Assembly (NCBI RefSeq): GCF_024323335.1
Contig: NC_066583.1
Span: 271,680,916 to 271,744,915, forward strand
Direction of reading: 5' to 3'
Source of the DNA: Lathyrus oleraceus
Taxonomy: Eukaryota; Streptophyta; Magnoliopsida; Fabales; Fabaceae
DNA length: 64,000 bases
Position 1 is the first letter of the stretch. Every line of letters begins with the position of its first letter. The notes under the pieces are model-generated. The model was not told where the DNA came from, made no database searches, and saw only the letters and a list, made by a program, of their open reading frames with translations. This document shows, piece by piece, positions 10,441 through 22,150 of the stretch. A program made the position numbers and the translations under genes.

Positions 10441-11639
10441 TGAAATATAGTATAAATTCAAAATTTACATACAAAAACATGGTATAATGGTAAAAAAAAT
10501 CTCAAATTGCGTTACACTTCCATTATCTAGATTAAGAGAAGATTTGTAGTTACGTTGTTAAACGGATTTACGGTCATTTGGAAGATATTGAGATTGTGTC
10601 CTATTGTATAATGAAGCCTTTTGCTCATTATACAAAACTAAGTATGCATTCCTTAGTATGCAAGCCTCAGAGATATAATAAAAAAAATTATGATTTTCCC
10701 TATATCGAATCAATCTTAATAGAAGTAAATATTATAAAATTGAACATGTCAATCCAAAACTAAAAAGTGTCGAATGTGACTAAAGTATGAATCACACTCT
10801 TGTAGGAACCATACTATTGTAGAGTTTTGCGTTTGTAAGTATAGTCTTTTACAAATGATCTTAGTAACAGATGATCATTTATGATTTTGATACTGACAAC
10901 ACTTAATGTCAATCGAGATTCAGTGGATTAGTCGAAAATTTATGATCAAGCAACCTCTGAGAATGACGTCTATCAAAGAAGTCATATCAAGTTTCATCAA
11001 ATAGAAGAAGTCAAATCTTAGTTGAAGTGTTGAATCGATGGTGAATCTAGCAAGAGATCTTGGAGCTTCAAGGTTGTAAAATAGAAGAAGTGTCAAAGCT
11101 CGACTGATCTTGTGTTTGAGTGATCAGTGTATTGTAAAAGTATAAGAGTATCTCATAAGAATAAAGCAACTCTCACACACGCTAAAATATTTTGAAACTT
11201 TTATAAAATCACCAAAAAATATTTTACGCAAGTAGTTCGTTGGTTACTAACTTGATTATTCTTTTAGGAGTGTATTTTACACTAGATAATGGATCAGCAT
11301 ATTAGGGTTAATTGATTATCTCTTTTGTAACTCCTCTTAATCGATTGAGAGGCCTTCTAATTGAATAGTGACGGGAAATTTGAAAACTTTCTATATTTGA
11401 ACTACATTATCGATTAGGTGATAGGCATAATTATGAGCATTAAAAAACTCATGGCTTATTTCCTTTTTGAGCTATATATTTTCCCCTGTAAATGAGGTTT
11501 CTCCTCATTTCAAATCATAATTGAATTTAGATTTCTATTATTCTTTTCTTATTTTGTCTCATATCTGCTTTTATATTCTTTCACTAAAGTTTCCTTAGCA
11601 CATCATGAGAAGGCTCTCATGAACAACCAGCTAGATAAA
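10441..11639. other. Non-coding; possible degraded LTR
   Basis: No gene is seen. Between about 10790 and 11480 there is a GATTTTGATACTGACAACAC phrase and ATCGATTA/TAATCGATT words like those in legume copia LTRs, but no second LTR, PBS or target duplication is visible. Confidence 0.25.
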
Positions 11640-12890
11640 TGTTTGATATCATGGAGTCCTTTACAGTTCTAAAGAGTTTTGCAACCACCAGTTGTAGCTT
11701 GAATAAACATTATTTGAAGCAATGTAAGCATTTTGAATGTTGAACGGGTGAATGTTAGTACCTCCTCATCCCGATAATTCGAAAGCACTTGATTCACCAT
11801 ATTAGTTGGTAAATTGTTTCCAAGGAAGCTCAAGCTCCATTCATCATCTTGATTCATGACATCATACACAACAATAGTAGTGTTGAAGCAAGTTTGAAAA
11901 GCTGAAGAAAAAAATCACTATCATTAGGGGCGAATTTATCTAATCATAAATGTTTTTTCCTACCATCTCTAATTTTCCACACCACATGGCGATGTAAATC
12001 ACATCCCAATTTCAACGGATTTTTCTTTTAGAACAACATCTTTGTGAGAGACACACCACATATTCATTCAAAATCTTAAGGTGGTAGGTGAGTGGATTCT
12101 CTCACTTATAAATACTTAAATCTCTACATTTTTAATCAATACGAGACTATTACCCACGCTACTCAGAATTGCTACATTCTATCAACAAGTTCCCAAAAAA
12201 AATCATGTTGCATTTTTCTATCTAATAAGATGTGGATTTTGGGAGTCTTCTCATACTGGTAATATGAAATAGAACTAATAACTGAAATAGAAATAATAAT
12301 TCTTACACACATTGTTGCTTCCACTAGTTCAATCTTTGTTGTATCTTTTTAGGAAATGTGATTAAACTGTCCTTTAGGGACTCTAACAATGTCTAAATCA
12401 ACTCCTAAATAATTACCTATATTAGGGACAAGGTTTACTTTGCTTTAAAGTGACTTTGATGACTTTAGTCAAAATATTATCCTCTTACATCAATATAATA
12501 TTCATTAATAATTTATTCATTCATTTTATTAACTAAAGTTACAAAGTTATGGCTACATTAAAGTTATTGAAGACATTCCCCTATATCAGTGGCTAGAGAA
12601 ACTACTGTGTTACATAATATTCTGACGGAGCTGGTTACCAACATTCTTGGAGAATAAAAATCCAACTTTTTTTTTGGATGTTGATCTTTTGTCCCGATAC
12701 TTGACACAAAATATTCTAGCAGTGTATGCCACACAATGGGATTGTTCTATTGAGTCCTCTTCAAACAGAAAAATATCATCAACAAAAAGAATATGAGATA
12801 TTTGGGGGCTATACCAGCCAACACACATTTTGTCTTCATTCGAATGACAAAAATAAGGAGAAATAGAATCTTGCCTTATACTCATATAGG
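11640..12890 (-). pseudogene. LINE (non-LTR retrotransposon) ORF2 remnant
   Basis: The minus-strand frame at 12610-12885 holds a reverse-transcriptase catalytic region: RQDSISPYF, then PQISHILFVDDIFLFEED, where FVDD stands for the FADD motif usual in plant LINEs. A second frame at 11669-11869 (EVLTFTRSTFKM and neighbours) resembles the segment between RT and RNase H. The intervening 700 bp is too decayed to read. No 5' end, poly-A tail or target duplication is visible. Confidence 0.6.
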
Positions 12891-13183
12891 GATTAAAAAT
12901 ATATGTATTCTCCCTATTCCACGTAATTTAATAGGTAGGGGTGAAATACAATGATAGATTATTTGGATAAGCTTCGACAAAAACTTATACTTCTTTAGAT
13001 AGTTTTCAATGAAATTATAGTAATTCAATCACATTGATAGACATACGCATCTTTTACCTTTCATTTGAGACGTGAAGTGAACAATTTGTTGGGTCACAAT
13101 AATATTTCGATGGATACTATATTCTAGAATAAAATTTAAAAAAAATATATCATTTAAGAAAAAAAAAACTTAATTCACTTTCG

Positions 13184-13395
13184 TGAAATACTTTTAGTGA
13201 GGAGAAAAAGAAAGAATATGAAAATAAAAATTATATTATTGAAGAATAATTGTGTTACAATCTAATTTGCATATACATGTATTTATATACAAAGTTACTT
13301 GATTACTAAGTAACAAACTAAGTAACAAATCTTAAACTTTAATTGACTTTGTATTTGGGTCACATACAACTTGGATTATATCTTATATCTCAACA
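13184..13395 (-). repeat. 3' LTR of copia element A
   Basis: It begins TGAAATAC and ends TATCTCAACA on the plus strand. It pairs with 17598-17787: both contain a CTTTTAGTGAGGAGA-type start, GAATAATTGTGTTACAA and the closing TTATATCTCAACA. It is longer than its partner by about 20 bp because of a duplicated AAGTAACAAA word. Confidence 0.8.
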
Positions 13396-13399
13396 TACC

Positions 13400-16300
13400 C
13401 CAATATAATCCAAGTTGTCGAACATATGCTGATCATAATCGATCTCAACTATTCCTAATTTCTTTCTTAAATTCAGTAATCTCTCGATCTTCAATCCTTT
13501 GGTAAAAATGTCAGCCAACTATGCTTCACTTGAGGAATGGTTCACTTCAAGATCACCTAGATTTACCTTCTCCCTAAGGAAATGAAATCTAACTTCGATG
13601 TGCTTACTCCTACCACGCAAAACTGAATTCTTCGCAAGATTTATGGCTGACTTGTTGTTGATCTGCAACACCAAAGGTTTCTTTACATCGACCTCCATTT
13701 CTTAAAGCACATATCTTATCCAAATTGGTTGACACGCATCATATGATCTTGCTATATATTCAGCCTCACACGATGACAATGCCACCACATGTTGCTTTCT
13801 CGGGCACCATGAGGTTTGGGCACCAAACACTTGATAGAAATAACCAGTTATGCTTCTTCGATCTTCCTTATCTCCACAAGAATCAGCATCTTAATAGCAA
13901 ATAACCATAGCTTCTTTTCTTTCAGAGTCTCGTCGAAATAGAACTCAATAGTTTATCGATCCTTTTAAGTATCTCAAGATTTTTCTTGCAACTTTCATGT
14001 GTGACACCCTTGGTTCACCCATGTATTTGCTCACTAATCTGTCTGAAAAACAATATCAGATCGACTGTTACACACATATATCAGAGATCCGACGATTTAT
14101 TTGAACAAATTTGCATCGACTTTGTCTTCCTCTCCATGCTTCTCAAACTTCAAATTTGGTTCGACAAGTGAAGATGCAAGAGTCGAATCATCCATCCAGA
14201 ATCTCTTGAGTATATCTTTGACATACTTTCTTTGATGTAGCACCATACCTTGCTTCGACATTTGAAATTTTATGCCTAGGAAATAAGACAAGTTTCCTAG
14301 ATTCGACATTTCAAATTCCTTCTTCATCAGCTCTTTGAACTTCGACAAGTTCTCCAAGTTACTTCAAGTTACTAACAAGTCATCTACATATCAGAAGACG
14401 ATTTTTATATCTTGTGCTAGAACCTGAACATAGACACCATACTCGGATTTTCATTTGACGAATCCCAATTCGTCTAAGTATGAGTTTATCTTCTTGTTCC
14501 ATGCCCTAAGTGTCTGCTTAAGATCATAGAGCATTTTGTGCAACATGTATACGTTCCTTGCTTACTCCTAAATCACAAACCCAAGAGGTTGTGTAACATA
14601 TACCACTTCATCTAGAGGACCATTCAAAAATGTTGATTTCACATCTAAGTGAAATGTCGACCAGTCTTGCTTACATGCCAAGGCGGCTACTAGTCAAACA
14701 GTCTACAATCTTGCTACTGGTGTGTATTCTTCAGAGTAGTCGACTCTTGCTCTCTGAATAAAACCTCGAGCTACCAATCTCGCCTTATGTCTTGCTATCA
14801 ACTCATCAGCATTGTGTTTCAACTTGAACACCCATTTCACTTCAAAATAGCTTTTGTATGTGCTTGCAATTCGACTAACTCCCATGTGTTATTTATTTCA
14901 AATTCTTGTAACTCTTCGACCATAGATGACTTCCACTTTTTATCATTTAAGACTTCCCTATAGTTGATTGGTTCAGCACCTGTAAGTAAGGTGAAATGCA
15001 CTAATTCTCCATCTGGTGTGACTTCATCATCACCAGTCACTTCATAGTCTTGAAGTCTTAATGGACGGACTCTAGTTCTTTAAGGTCTTTGACTAGTACT
15101 AGCTACACCATCTTAAACTTCAATTGTGTCGAACATGTCAGCAACTGCTTCGACTTTGATTGGAATAGAGATAATATCTTTGACTTCGACATCATTACTT
15201 GCTTCGTCAAAATCATAGCTCATCAAAGGCCTGTCAATTACATCACTAGAATTCCAATCCCATGCAGAATTTTTATCAATCATAATATTTCGAATCATCA
15301 CGATCTTCTTATTAATTGGATTGAACAACCTGTATGCACCAGATTTATGATATCCTACTAGAATCATAGGTCCACTCTTGTCATCAAGCTTTCTTCTTCT
15401 AGCATCAGGAACATGTTTGTAACAAATAGAGCCAAACACCTTCAGATGACTCATTGATGGTCGTTTGCCACTCCAAACTTCTTTAGGAACCCTGTTCTTC
15501 AACTTCTTGATATGGCACCTGTTCAGAATACAAACAGCAGTGGAAACAGTTTCACCCCATAAGGATTTTGGAAAATTCTTCTGCTTCAACATGCATCTCG
15601 CCAAGTCTAATATGGTCTTATTTCTTTTTTCCTGCTATTTCATTATGTTGAGGCGTGTAAGGAACAATCATCTCATGATCAATACCATATTTTGCACAAA
15701 ATTCTTCAAACATCTTTGATGTATATTCGTCACCTCCATCTATTCGCAGAACTTTGATCTTCTTCTCACTCTGGTTTTCAACAAGCATCTTGAATCGCTT
15801 AAAGATTTCAAATACTTTGTCCTTTCTCTTAATCACATAGATCCATAACTTTCGACTAAACTCATCGACAAATGAAAAAAATACATGTTTCCACCAATGG
15901 TATACTCGTCAAAAGGTCCATATACATCTGAATGTACAACTTCGAGTATGCAAGAGGGTCTGATTGGCATAGTCAAAACGAAAGACTTTCTGGATTTCTT
16001 TCCGACTAGACAACCTTCACAGAGTTTGTCAGGCATCTGCAGACTTGGTATGCCAGTTACCATATCTTAAGTGATAAGTTGATTGAGTGACCGAAAGTTC
16101 AGATATCGAAACCTAAAATTCCACAGCCAACTATTCTTGTGGTCGATAATGGTTTTTAGACGTTGTACTTCAATTGAACTGATCGTGGTCTTAAATGTCC
16201 TATTCTTTGACAAAGGATATTTCAAGACCAAATTACTATGAGTGTCGAACAGTTCTAAGACTCCATCTTTCATAATCATTGAGAAACCTTTTCCGACCAA

Positions 16301-17500
16301 TTGTTCAACACTTATAAGATTGCATTCCATTCCAGGTACATAGAGTACATATTTGATCATAACTTTTCCTTCATTGCTCCTTTCAATAACTATGTTGCCA
16401 ATACCTTCTGCTTGCAACGAGCTATTATCATCAAGTTTAACCCTGCTCTTCTTCGACAAGTCAAAATTTGTTAACCACACTTTTCAACCTGTCATGTGAT
16501 TCATGTAACCCGAGTTGAGGAACCATATCTTGGATTCAACATGGCCATCTGCTACTGCAGCCATAACCACCATATCTTCATAATCATTTGAATCTTGGCG
16601 TGCAAGGTTCGCTCCCTCCTCTTTTCCTTTTTTAGGTCCCTTGTGTTTGTTGTACCAACAATTATTAGCCACGCGACCCCAGTTTTCACAGTTATAACAC
16701 TCCACACCTTTTTTTATCTTTATCTTTCTGATAGGATTTTCCTCCTCCTCTTTTTGAGGATTCAAAAACCTTATCATTGGCCTTGTCCTTTGCCTTTGAA
16801 CTTGTCGAAACCACCATGCTTCTTCCAAGCCTGAGCATGTAGTGTTTGTATCGAATCTTGAACCCTTTTCCTTTCGACAGTCCTAATCTAATAAGCCTCC
16901 AACGAACTAACCAAATCTTTCACTTTCATGGTTTCAAGATTGTTGGATTCTTGAATAGCTACAATAACATGATCAAAGTGGGAGGTCAACATACACATTA
17001 CCTTCTCAACTATCATCTTATCAGTTAGGGGTTTCACCACAACTCTTTCATGAGATGGACGATATTTTGCACTTTCGACACATAGCCTACAATCTTTTCA
17101 TTTTCTCCCATCTGCAGGAATTCATAATGTCGTTGCAAAGTCCGCAATTTGACGTCTTTGACTTTCTCACCTTCTTCATAGTACTTGACAAGAATATCTC
17201 ATGTCTCCTTCACCGATTCAGCATGAGAAATTCTGTCAAAATTCTCCGAATTTGCCGCCGATTGAATGCAAAACGCAACCTTGCAATCATTCTACTTCTC
17301 TTCCTTGTTCACGACTCTCTCAGCATCGGTTGCATTCTCAACAAGCTCATGGATGCCATTAGTAACCACTTCAAGGGTTTCATGAAAGCCAAACAGAGAT
17401 TGCATCTGTTTTCTCCATCGAATTCAATTCTTGTCGTCAAGAATTGGAAGAGAATTTGAAATGTCGTTGGTGTCATTTATCTTTGCTGAAAATGCGATTA
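13400..17500 (-). pseudogene. gag-pol of copia element A, many frameshifts and stops
   Basis: The gag knuckle near 16700 reads CYNCENWGRVANNC, with Arg in place of the His ligand. The protease reads WFLNSGYMNHMTG (16484-16520), where the catalytic Asp of DSG is Asn. Integrase pieces lie at 15618-16063 and 15113-15604; the catalytic Glu region reads IAGKKK instead of an AER-type motif. RT lies at 14703-14885 and 14097-14357; YVDD near 14380 survives, directly after a stop. RNase H at 13440-13700 keeps NKSAINLAKN, GRSKHIEVRFHFLRE and ADIFTKGL. Loss of catalytic residues in protease and integrase shows the copy is inactive. Confidence 0.85.
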
Positions 17501-17597
17501 ACAACCCACAATCATGGAAGCACGATCACTCACGTGTGATTTTTTAAAACACGATCAAGAACCTAACCGAAACTCTAGATGCCAATTTATTAGTGCG

Positions 17598-17787
17598 TGA
17601 GACACTTTTAGTGAGGAGAGAAAGAGAGAGAATATGAAAATAAGGATTATATTATTAAAGAATAATTGTGTTACAAAGTGATTTACATATGTATGTATTT
17701 ATATACAAAATTAATAACAAACTCTAAATCTTAATTGACTTTAGACTTGAACTTCACATAATTTAGATTATATCTTATATCTCAACA
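17598..17787 (-). repeat. 5' LTR of copia element A
   Basis: It begins TGAGACACTTTTAGTGAGG and ends TATCTCAACA. See the partner at 13184-13395. Confidence 0.8.
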
Positions 17788-18357
17788 ACAATAAAATTTT
17801 GATATATAAAAAGACTCAAACTTATCTATTTTAAGAATAATAACAATAAGGGTATTATTGAAAACGGAATAAGACGTGGAGTACCTTATCCCTAATTTTT
17901 TTATTTACTAGAAAAGAGAGTTAATAGTCTCCCAGTATAGTTGGAAGAAAAAAATCGAGATAATCATCCTCTTTGGGGGCTTTGTGGACCCATCTCAAAT
18001 AGGAAATTTTTGCATTCTAAAATTTGGATCATGACACGCAATCTATCATGGTGGCTTGTCGCTGAACTTGGATAATTGTTCCAAGACACCACGAGATCTA
18101 TGTATACTTTTTCTTCACTTAAAAAATCAACATAAAACCAGAGAACCATAGTTTTCAAAGTCTTCAATTCAGTTCCTAGTATTATCTCTTAAAATTACAA
18201 TTTTGTTCTTTCTTTTTCTTATGATGGTTTTGTAATAGTAGTAATCATTAAAACAAACTAATGTTAAAAAATAAAGACTATGTACCTATTGATGATGTAC
18301 TCTTACATCAATTTATCTGCATAATAGTATCTTGGGTCATTCTCGCATCTATTTGCA
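17788..18357. other. No gene seen
   Basis: This is AT-rich sequence between copia A and the hAT element. Short minus-strand frames such as 17964-18167 show no family signature. Confidence 0.3.
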
Positions 18358-18365
18358 CATATTAG

Positions 18366-19275
18366 TAGGGGTGTTCGCGGTGCGGTTTGGGCGGTTTTTG
18401 CGATAAAAATCACCCGAACCGCAAGAGAAAAAAGCATGCGGTTCGGTTTGGTTCGGTTGACTTTTAAAAATAAAACCAAACCAAACCAAACCAAATCAAT
18501 GCGGTTTGGGTTGGTTCGGTTGGTTCGATTTTTTATAATATTTTTATTGAGCCATATATACTCCTATAAATAACGACATAACTTTGTATTTAATCATTCA
18601 TATATAACTAAATAACATCAAAATTCATCATATTTTGACAAAAACGTTTCATTCAATATACAAAAAACCAGATTAGACAAAAGTAGAATAAAAGACAAAT
18701 ATAAGTAGTAGCATAAAATAATATCAAAGACATTATAATAAAACATAAAAAAAAACATATGAGATGAGAGATTAGAGAAGATGAAAAAAAGAACATAAGA
18801 GATGTGAGATTGAGAAGAAAAGTGCAATAAAAACGTAATTAGAAGAGAAAATAGTAACATAAAAGATAAAAAAGAAAGAACATAATAGAGGACTTATTAG
18901 AGTAGAATAGGCGAGACCTACATGGAAAAGAAGATGAGAAGAATGTGTGATAATACTATGAGAGATTTAAGAAGGTTGAAATTGAAACCCTAAGTGTGAT
19001 TAAGAGAAAATCATTTGTAATTGTAAGGTTAAGGCATACTAGGTTTGAGGTTTGGGTTGGATGTGGGATAAGTGAACTTTGGGTTATAACATAATGCGGT
19101 TTGGTTTGGTTTTGTTCGGTTTGCAAAATACAAACCGCAAACCAAACCAAACCGTGCGGTTTTATTAAAAAATGACCCAAACGAATCCGAACCAAATGCG
19201 GTTTTTTGCGGTTTCGGTTTGGTTTGGTTTGGTTTGCGGTTTTCTATTGGGTTGGTTTGGTTTTGAACACCCCTA
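18366..19275. mobile_element. Non-autonomous hAT element, 910 bp
   Basis: Terminal inverted repeats TAGGGGTGTTC and GAACACCCCTA are perfect. An exact 8 bp target duplication, CATATTAG, lies at 18358-18365 and 19276-19283, diagnostic of hAT insertion. Both subterminal zones are filled with short GCGGTTTGG, GGTTCGGTT and AACCAAACC words in opposite orientations; the core is AT-rich without a transposase. Minus-strand frames inside it (18303, 18618, 18956) are shadows. Confidence 0.9.
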
Positions 19276-19618
19276 CATATTAGAAAATGGACTTGATTGT
19301 TTTCTCTTTTAAAACAAGGCTAGTGACTTACATGTGTTCTGCTAGATTTTCATTGAAAGGATATGCATCATAAGGAAAAAAAAACATCAATTTTATTTTA
19401 CTTAAGCATTTTATTATAAAAATACATTTTTTCCAAAATAAATTTAAATACAAATCCCATTTTATTTATTTTATCTCCCATTTTATTCATAAACACCTAT
19501 CAATTGAAATTGTTTTTACAGTTTTTATAAAAATATTTCGGAAAGGATATAAATTTTGAATTTTTTTAATAAGTGTTAAATATTGACTATTGTTTATAAA
19601 TCGTAACGGAAAGAGTAT
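19276..19618. other. No gene seen
   Basis: AT-rich sequence. An AACGGAAAGAGTATGA word at its end resembles one end of a Stowaway element, but I found no inverted partner. Confidence 0.25.
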
Positions 19619-20075
19619 GAGCCCGTTTGTTTTGTCTTTTTTTAAAAATGATTTTTATAATGTTATATAATTTAGTGTAAAAGAAATTTACAAAGAAACT
19701 TTTCATAAAAGCTTCAAATGAAATTTTGGTTTGAATAGTTATTCTTAAAATGTTATTTTAGATATTTCATCATTTTATCGAAAAAAAAATTGGATATCAA
19801 AATTTTAAAAAATCACTTAATTTTGAAGCTATTTCAAATAGTTTTTCATAAAAAAAACATTTTTAAGATACAATTTTTTGAAAAAATTATGATTTTGACT
19901 ATGTTTTGATCTTCTATAATCTATATTTATGTTATACAATGAACAATTCAATCTTTTAATTTATAAAAAATAAATGTAGAAAAACTTTTAATATTTTAAA
20001 AAATATATTTGAAAAATCCATTTTCAAAAATATTAAAAAAAATTCTATTTTTTTAAAGTTAAAACAAACTGGTCA
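19619..20075. mobile_element. MITE with AGCCCGTTTGTTT-type ends
   Basis: The left end, AGCCCGTTTGTTTTG, pairs with the right end, AAAACAAACTGGTC. Both subterminal zones are runs of T or A around ATGATTTTT-like words in inverted orientation. No reading frame is present. The target duplication is unclear. Confidence 0.5.
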
Positions 20076-20899
20076 TCATACTATATAGACCTAATAAATT
20101 TTAGTCTCAATGATGACAAATGGTGAAATCCTCTTACTAGCTTGATGATTGATTCTTCTTTCCTCTTCAATGGTGCCTTTAAACTTCTTGTAACTTTCTC
20201 CTACCTTTCTACATCTTTTCCTTCCAAGTTCTTAAATCTATACTTTAAATTCTAGCCCTTGCTTATGTTCTTGAATCAGTGGTGGCGGGGAATGAAGCTT
20301 GTATGCAAATAAAAGCAACTTGCATCCAAATTCATTTTTTCTTTTTCCATTCCAAGTGTGGAAAGAGAGAGATAATGTGAAATTTAATGGTTTTCTTTAA
20401 TTTTTAATCTTATATATCCTTGGTGTGAAAAAAACTAAAACACCTCTTATTAATCAAGTGAAATATGCCCTCCTATTTACGGGTTAATTTCCACTATATT
20501 TATTGTTCTTTTTAGTATCAAATATCCTTAATTTCTCATGATTGTATCAATGATTGATAACTACATATATTAATATCAATATTAATTAAAAAGAACGTAA
20601 GATGTTACACATAGTTTTTTTTTTGAAAAGTTGTATTTAAGAGGGTAGTTTATTGTACATCCCGAGAATTTTATGAGATCGAAGAATTATTATGAAGTCG
20701 GGTAGCGAGATTCATGAACATTCCAGACTCAATTTACCGGGTTCTGAAAGGATCGTTCAAGTCGGAACTGTTATGACATTTCAACGAACGAATTTGTTAC
20801 AGAATGGCTAATGACAAGTTGGTTACAAATGGTTAATGACTACTAAAACCTATTGAAGACATGACTCTTCGGTATTCAAGGAGGTGGAAGGCGAAAGGG
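20076..20899. other. No gene seen
   Basis: Non-coding, with runs of A and T. The stretch 20640-20830 is less AT-rich (CCGAGAATTTTATGAGATCG and following) and may be an LTR piece, but nothing supports a family. Confidence 0.2.
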
Positions 20900-21505
20900 T
20901 TTAGGGTACTAGTCTGATATATTAAAGAAAAATTAGGTAAAAAATGAGGGGGACATAAAACCAAAACCTCAAACCTATCAAATTCTAAAATAAAAAATAA
21001 CAAATTTGTTTCGATTGAAATCAAATGCTACATCAGTGTGTATATTAGACCACCACGTAAAATTAGAAACTAAAAAATCTAACTTAGCTAACTTTTCTGC
21101 ACAATGATCCTCTTCCCTATAAATGTGAGTTTCCAAAAAATTGAAATCCCATACAGTTGTCTCATCTATTCCTTAACTTCCAAGACACTACAAATGGTTT
21201 ACTGTAGGCTTTAACAAGTAACATTGAATCCGTCTCCAACCACAAATTAGATCAGCTACAACTAATAGCATGTTCCATTATAAAAATGGTTCCCATAATC
21301 TCTGCAAAAAATGCATTGTTCGAAGGAAGATTGCAGGCAAAACTACCTAAAGACTCACCAAGGTGATTTCTAAACATCCAATCATAAGCTACTCTAATAG
21401 ATGTGCCACATGAGGCCACAAGCTGATCTAAGTGGTGATTTCTAAACACAACCTTTGTTATTTATTTTTATAAATGTTATACCAAAATAATGGGGTCATT
21501 TCTAA
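20900..21505 (-). pseudogene. LINE 3' end with RNase H-like domain, left arm of an inverted pair
   Basis: On the minus strand, 21252-21449 encodes FRNHLGESLGSFACNLPSNN and then AFFAEIMG, the RNase H-like (RVT_3) domain at the C-terminus of plant LINE polyproteins. The following 350 bp, down to about 20900, is LINE 3' sequence ending in TCTTTAATATAT-like words. The same segment recurs inverted at 22150-23645, including about 50 bp beyond the recognisable domain. Confidence 0.65.
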
Positions 21506-21519
21506 AGATCTCATTTTTC

Positions 21520-22150
21520 ATGAACACTTATTCTCTTTTCCTATTTTATTTTCTTCTAGTTCATATATCTCTTGTGATCAGGTTAGTGACCATGAGTTTA
21601 TTCTTTGTTCTCATGAACACTTAGTATGATGTATTTTGTGTCATAGTCTACACTTGTACCTAGTTTTTCTCACCACATCTTTTTTATAGTTCAATCACCT
21701 TTTTTTCCTACTTTATTTTCTTCTAATTCTCATATATCATGAACACTTAGTCTGATGTATCTTGTGTCATAGTCTATAGATGTACCTAGCTTTTCTCACC
21801 ACATCTTTTTTATAGTTCAATCACCTCAATCAGATTCATAACCTATCAGTTCTCAGATTAGGTCTAATCATCATACTAATATCCAACCTATATCTCAGAA
21901 TCCCCCTAATTCTAGTAGCTCATATGAGTCTTTATCTCATATTATTCCAAGTTCTTCTCTTCCTAAGTCCATCAATTCAATGAACATTCTATGTTAACAA
22001 GGATAAAAATAGGTCACTCAAAGCCTAAGAAAGTTCTCACTCATATTGAACCAACCTCAGGAAAGCAGGTTATTTCTTAACCAAATTGGTTGCAGACTAT
22101 GAAACTTGATTTATATTTAAGAATGAAATCGACTTTGTTATAACTTCTAC
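21520..22150 (+). pseudogene. Ty1-copia pol fragment (linker before RT)
   Basis: Near 21995-22100 the frame reads LTRIKIGHSKPKK.VLTHIEP and TSGKQVIS, a stop, then PNWLQTMK. This matches the segment preceding the copia reverse transcriptase (TRSKTG...KPK, then W..AM). A Ser/Pro/Gln-rich stretch precedes it, as usual. Within 21530-21830 a segment containing CATGAACACTTAGT and CTCACCACATCTTTTTTATAG is directly duplicated. It is too short and broken to place further. Confidence 0.5.

Larger units (their letters stand above)
13184..17787 (-). mobile_element. Ty1-copia retrotransposon A, decayed
   Basis: Two LTRs of about 200 bp in the same orientation (13184-13395 and 17598-17787) enclose a minus-strand gag-pol. 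Domain order from the right is gag, protease, integrase, reverse transcriptase, RNase H, which is copia order. Next to the right (5') LTR, TTGGCATCTAGAG on the minus strand resembles a degenerate initiator-Met primer site. Next to the left LTR, ATTGGGGTA on the minus strand serves as a polypurine tract. No 5 bp target duplication is evident. Confidence 0.85.

Noticed and set aside
18303..19195. Three minus-strand frames of 63-80 codons
   Set aside because: All lie in the non-autonomous hAT element and consist of its subterminal repeats or AT-rich core.
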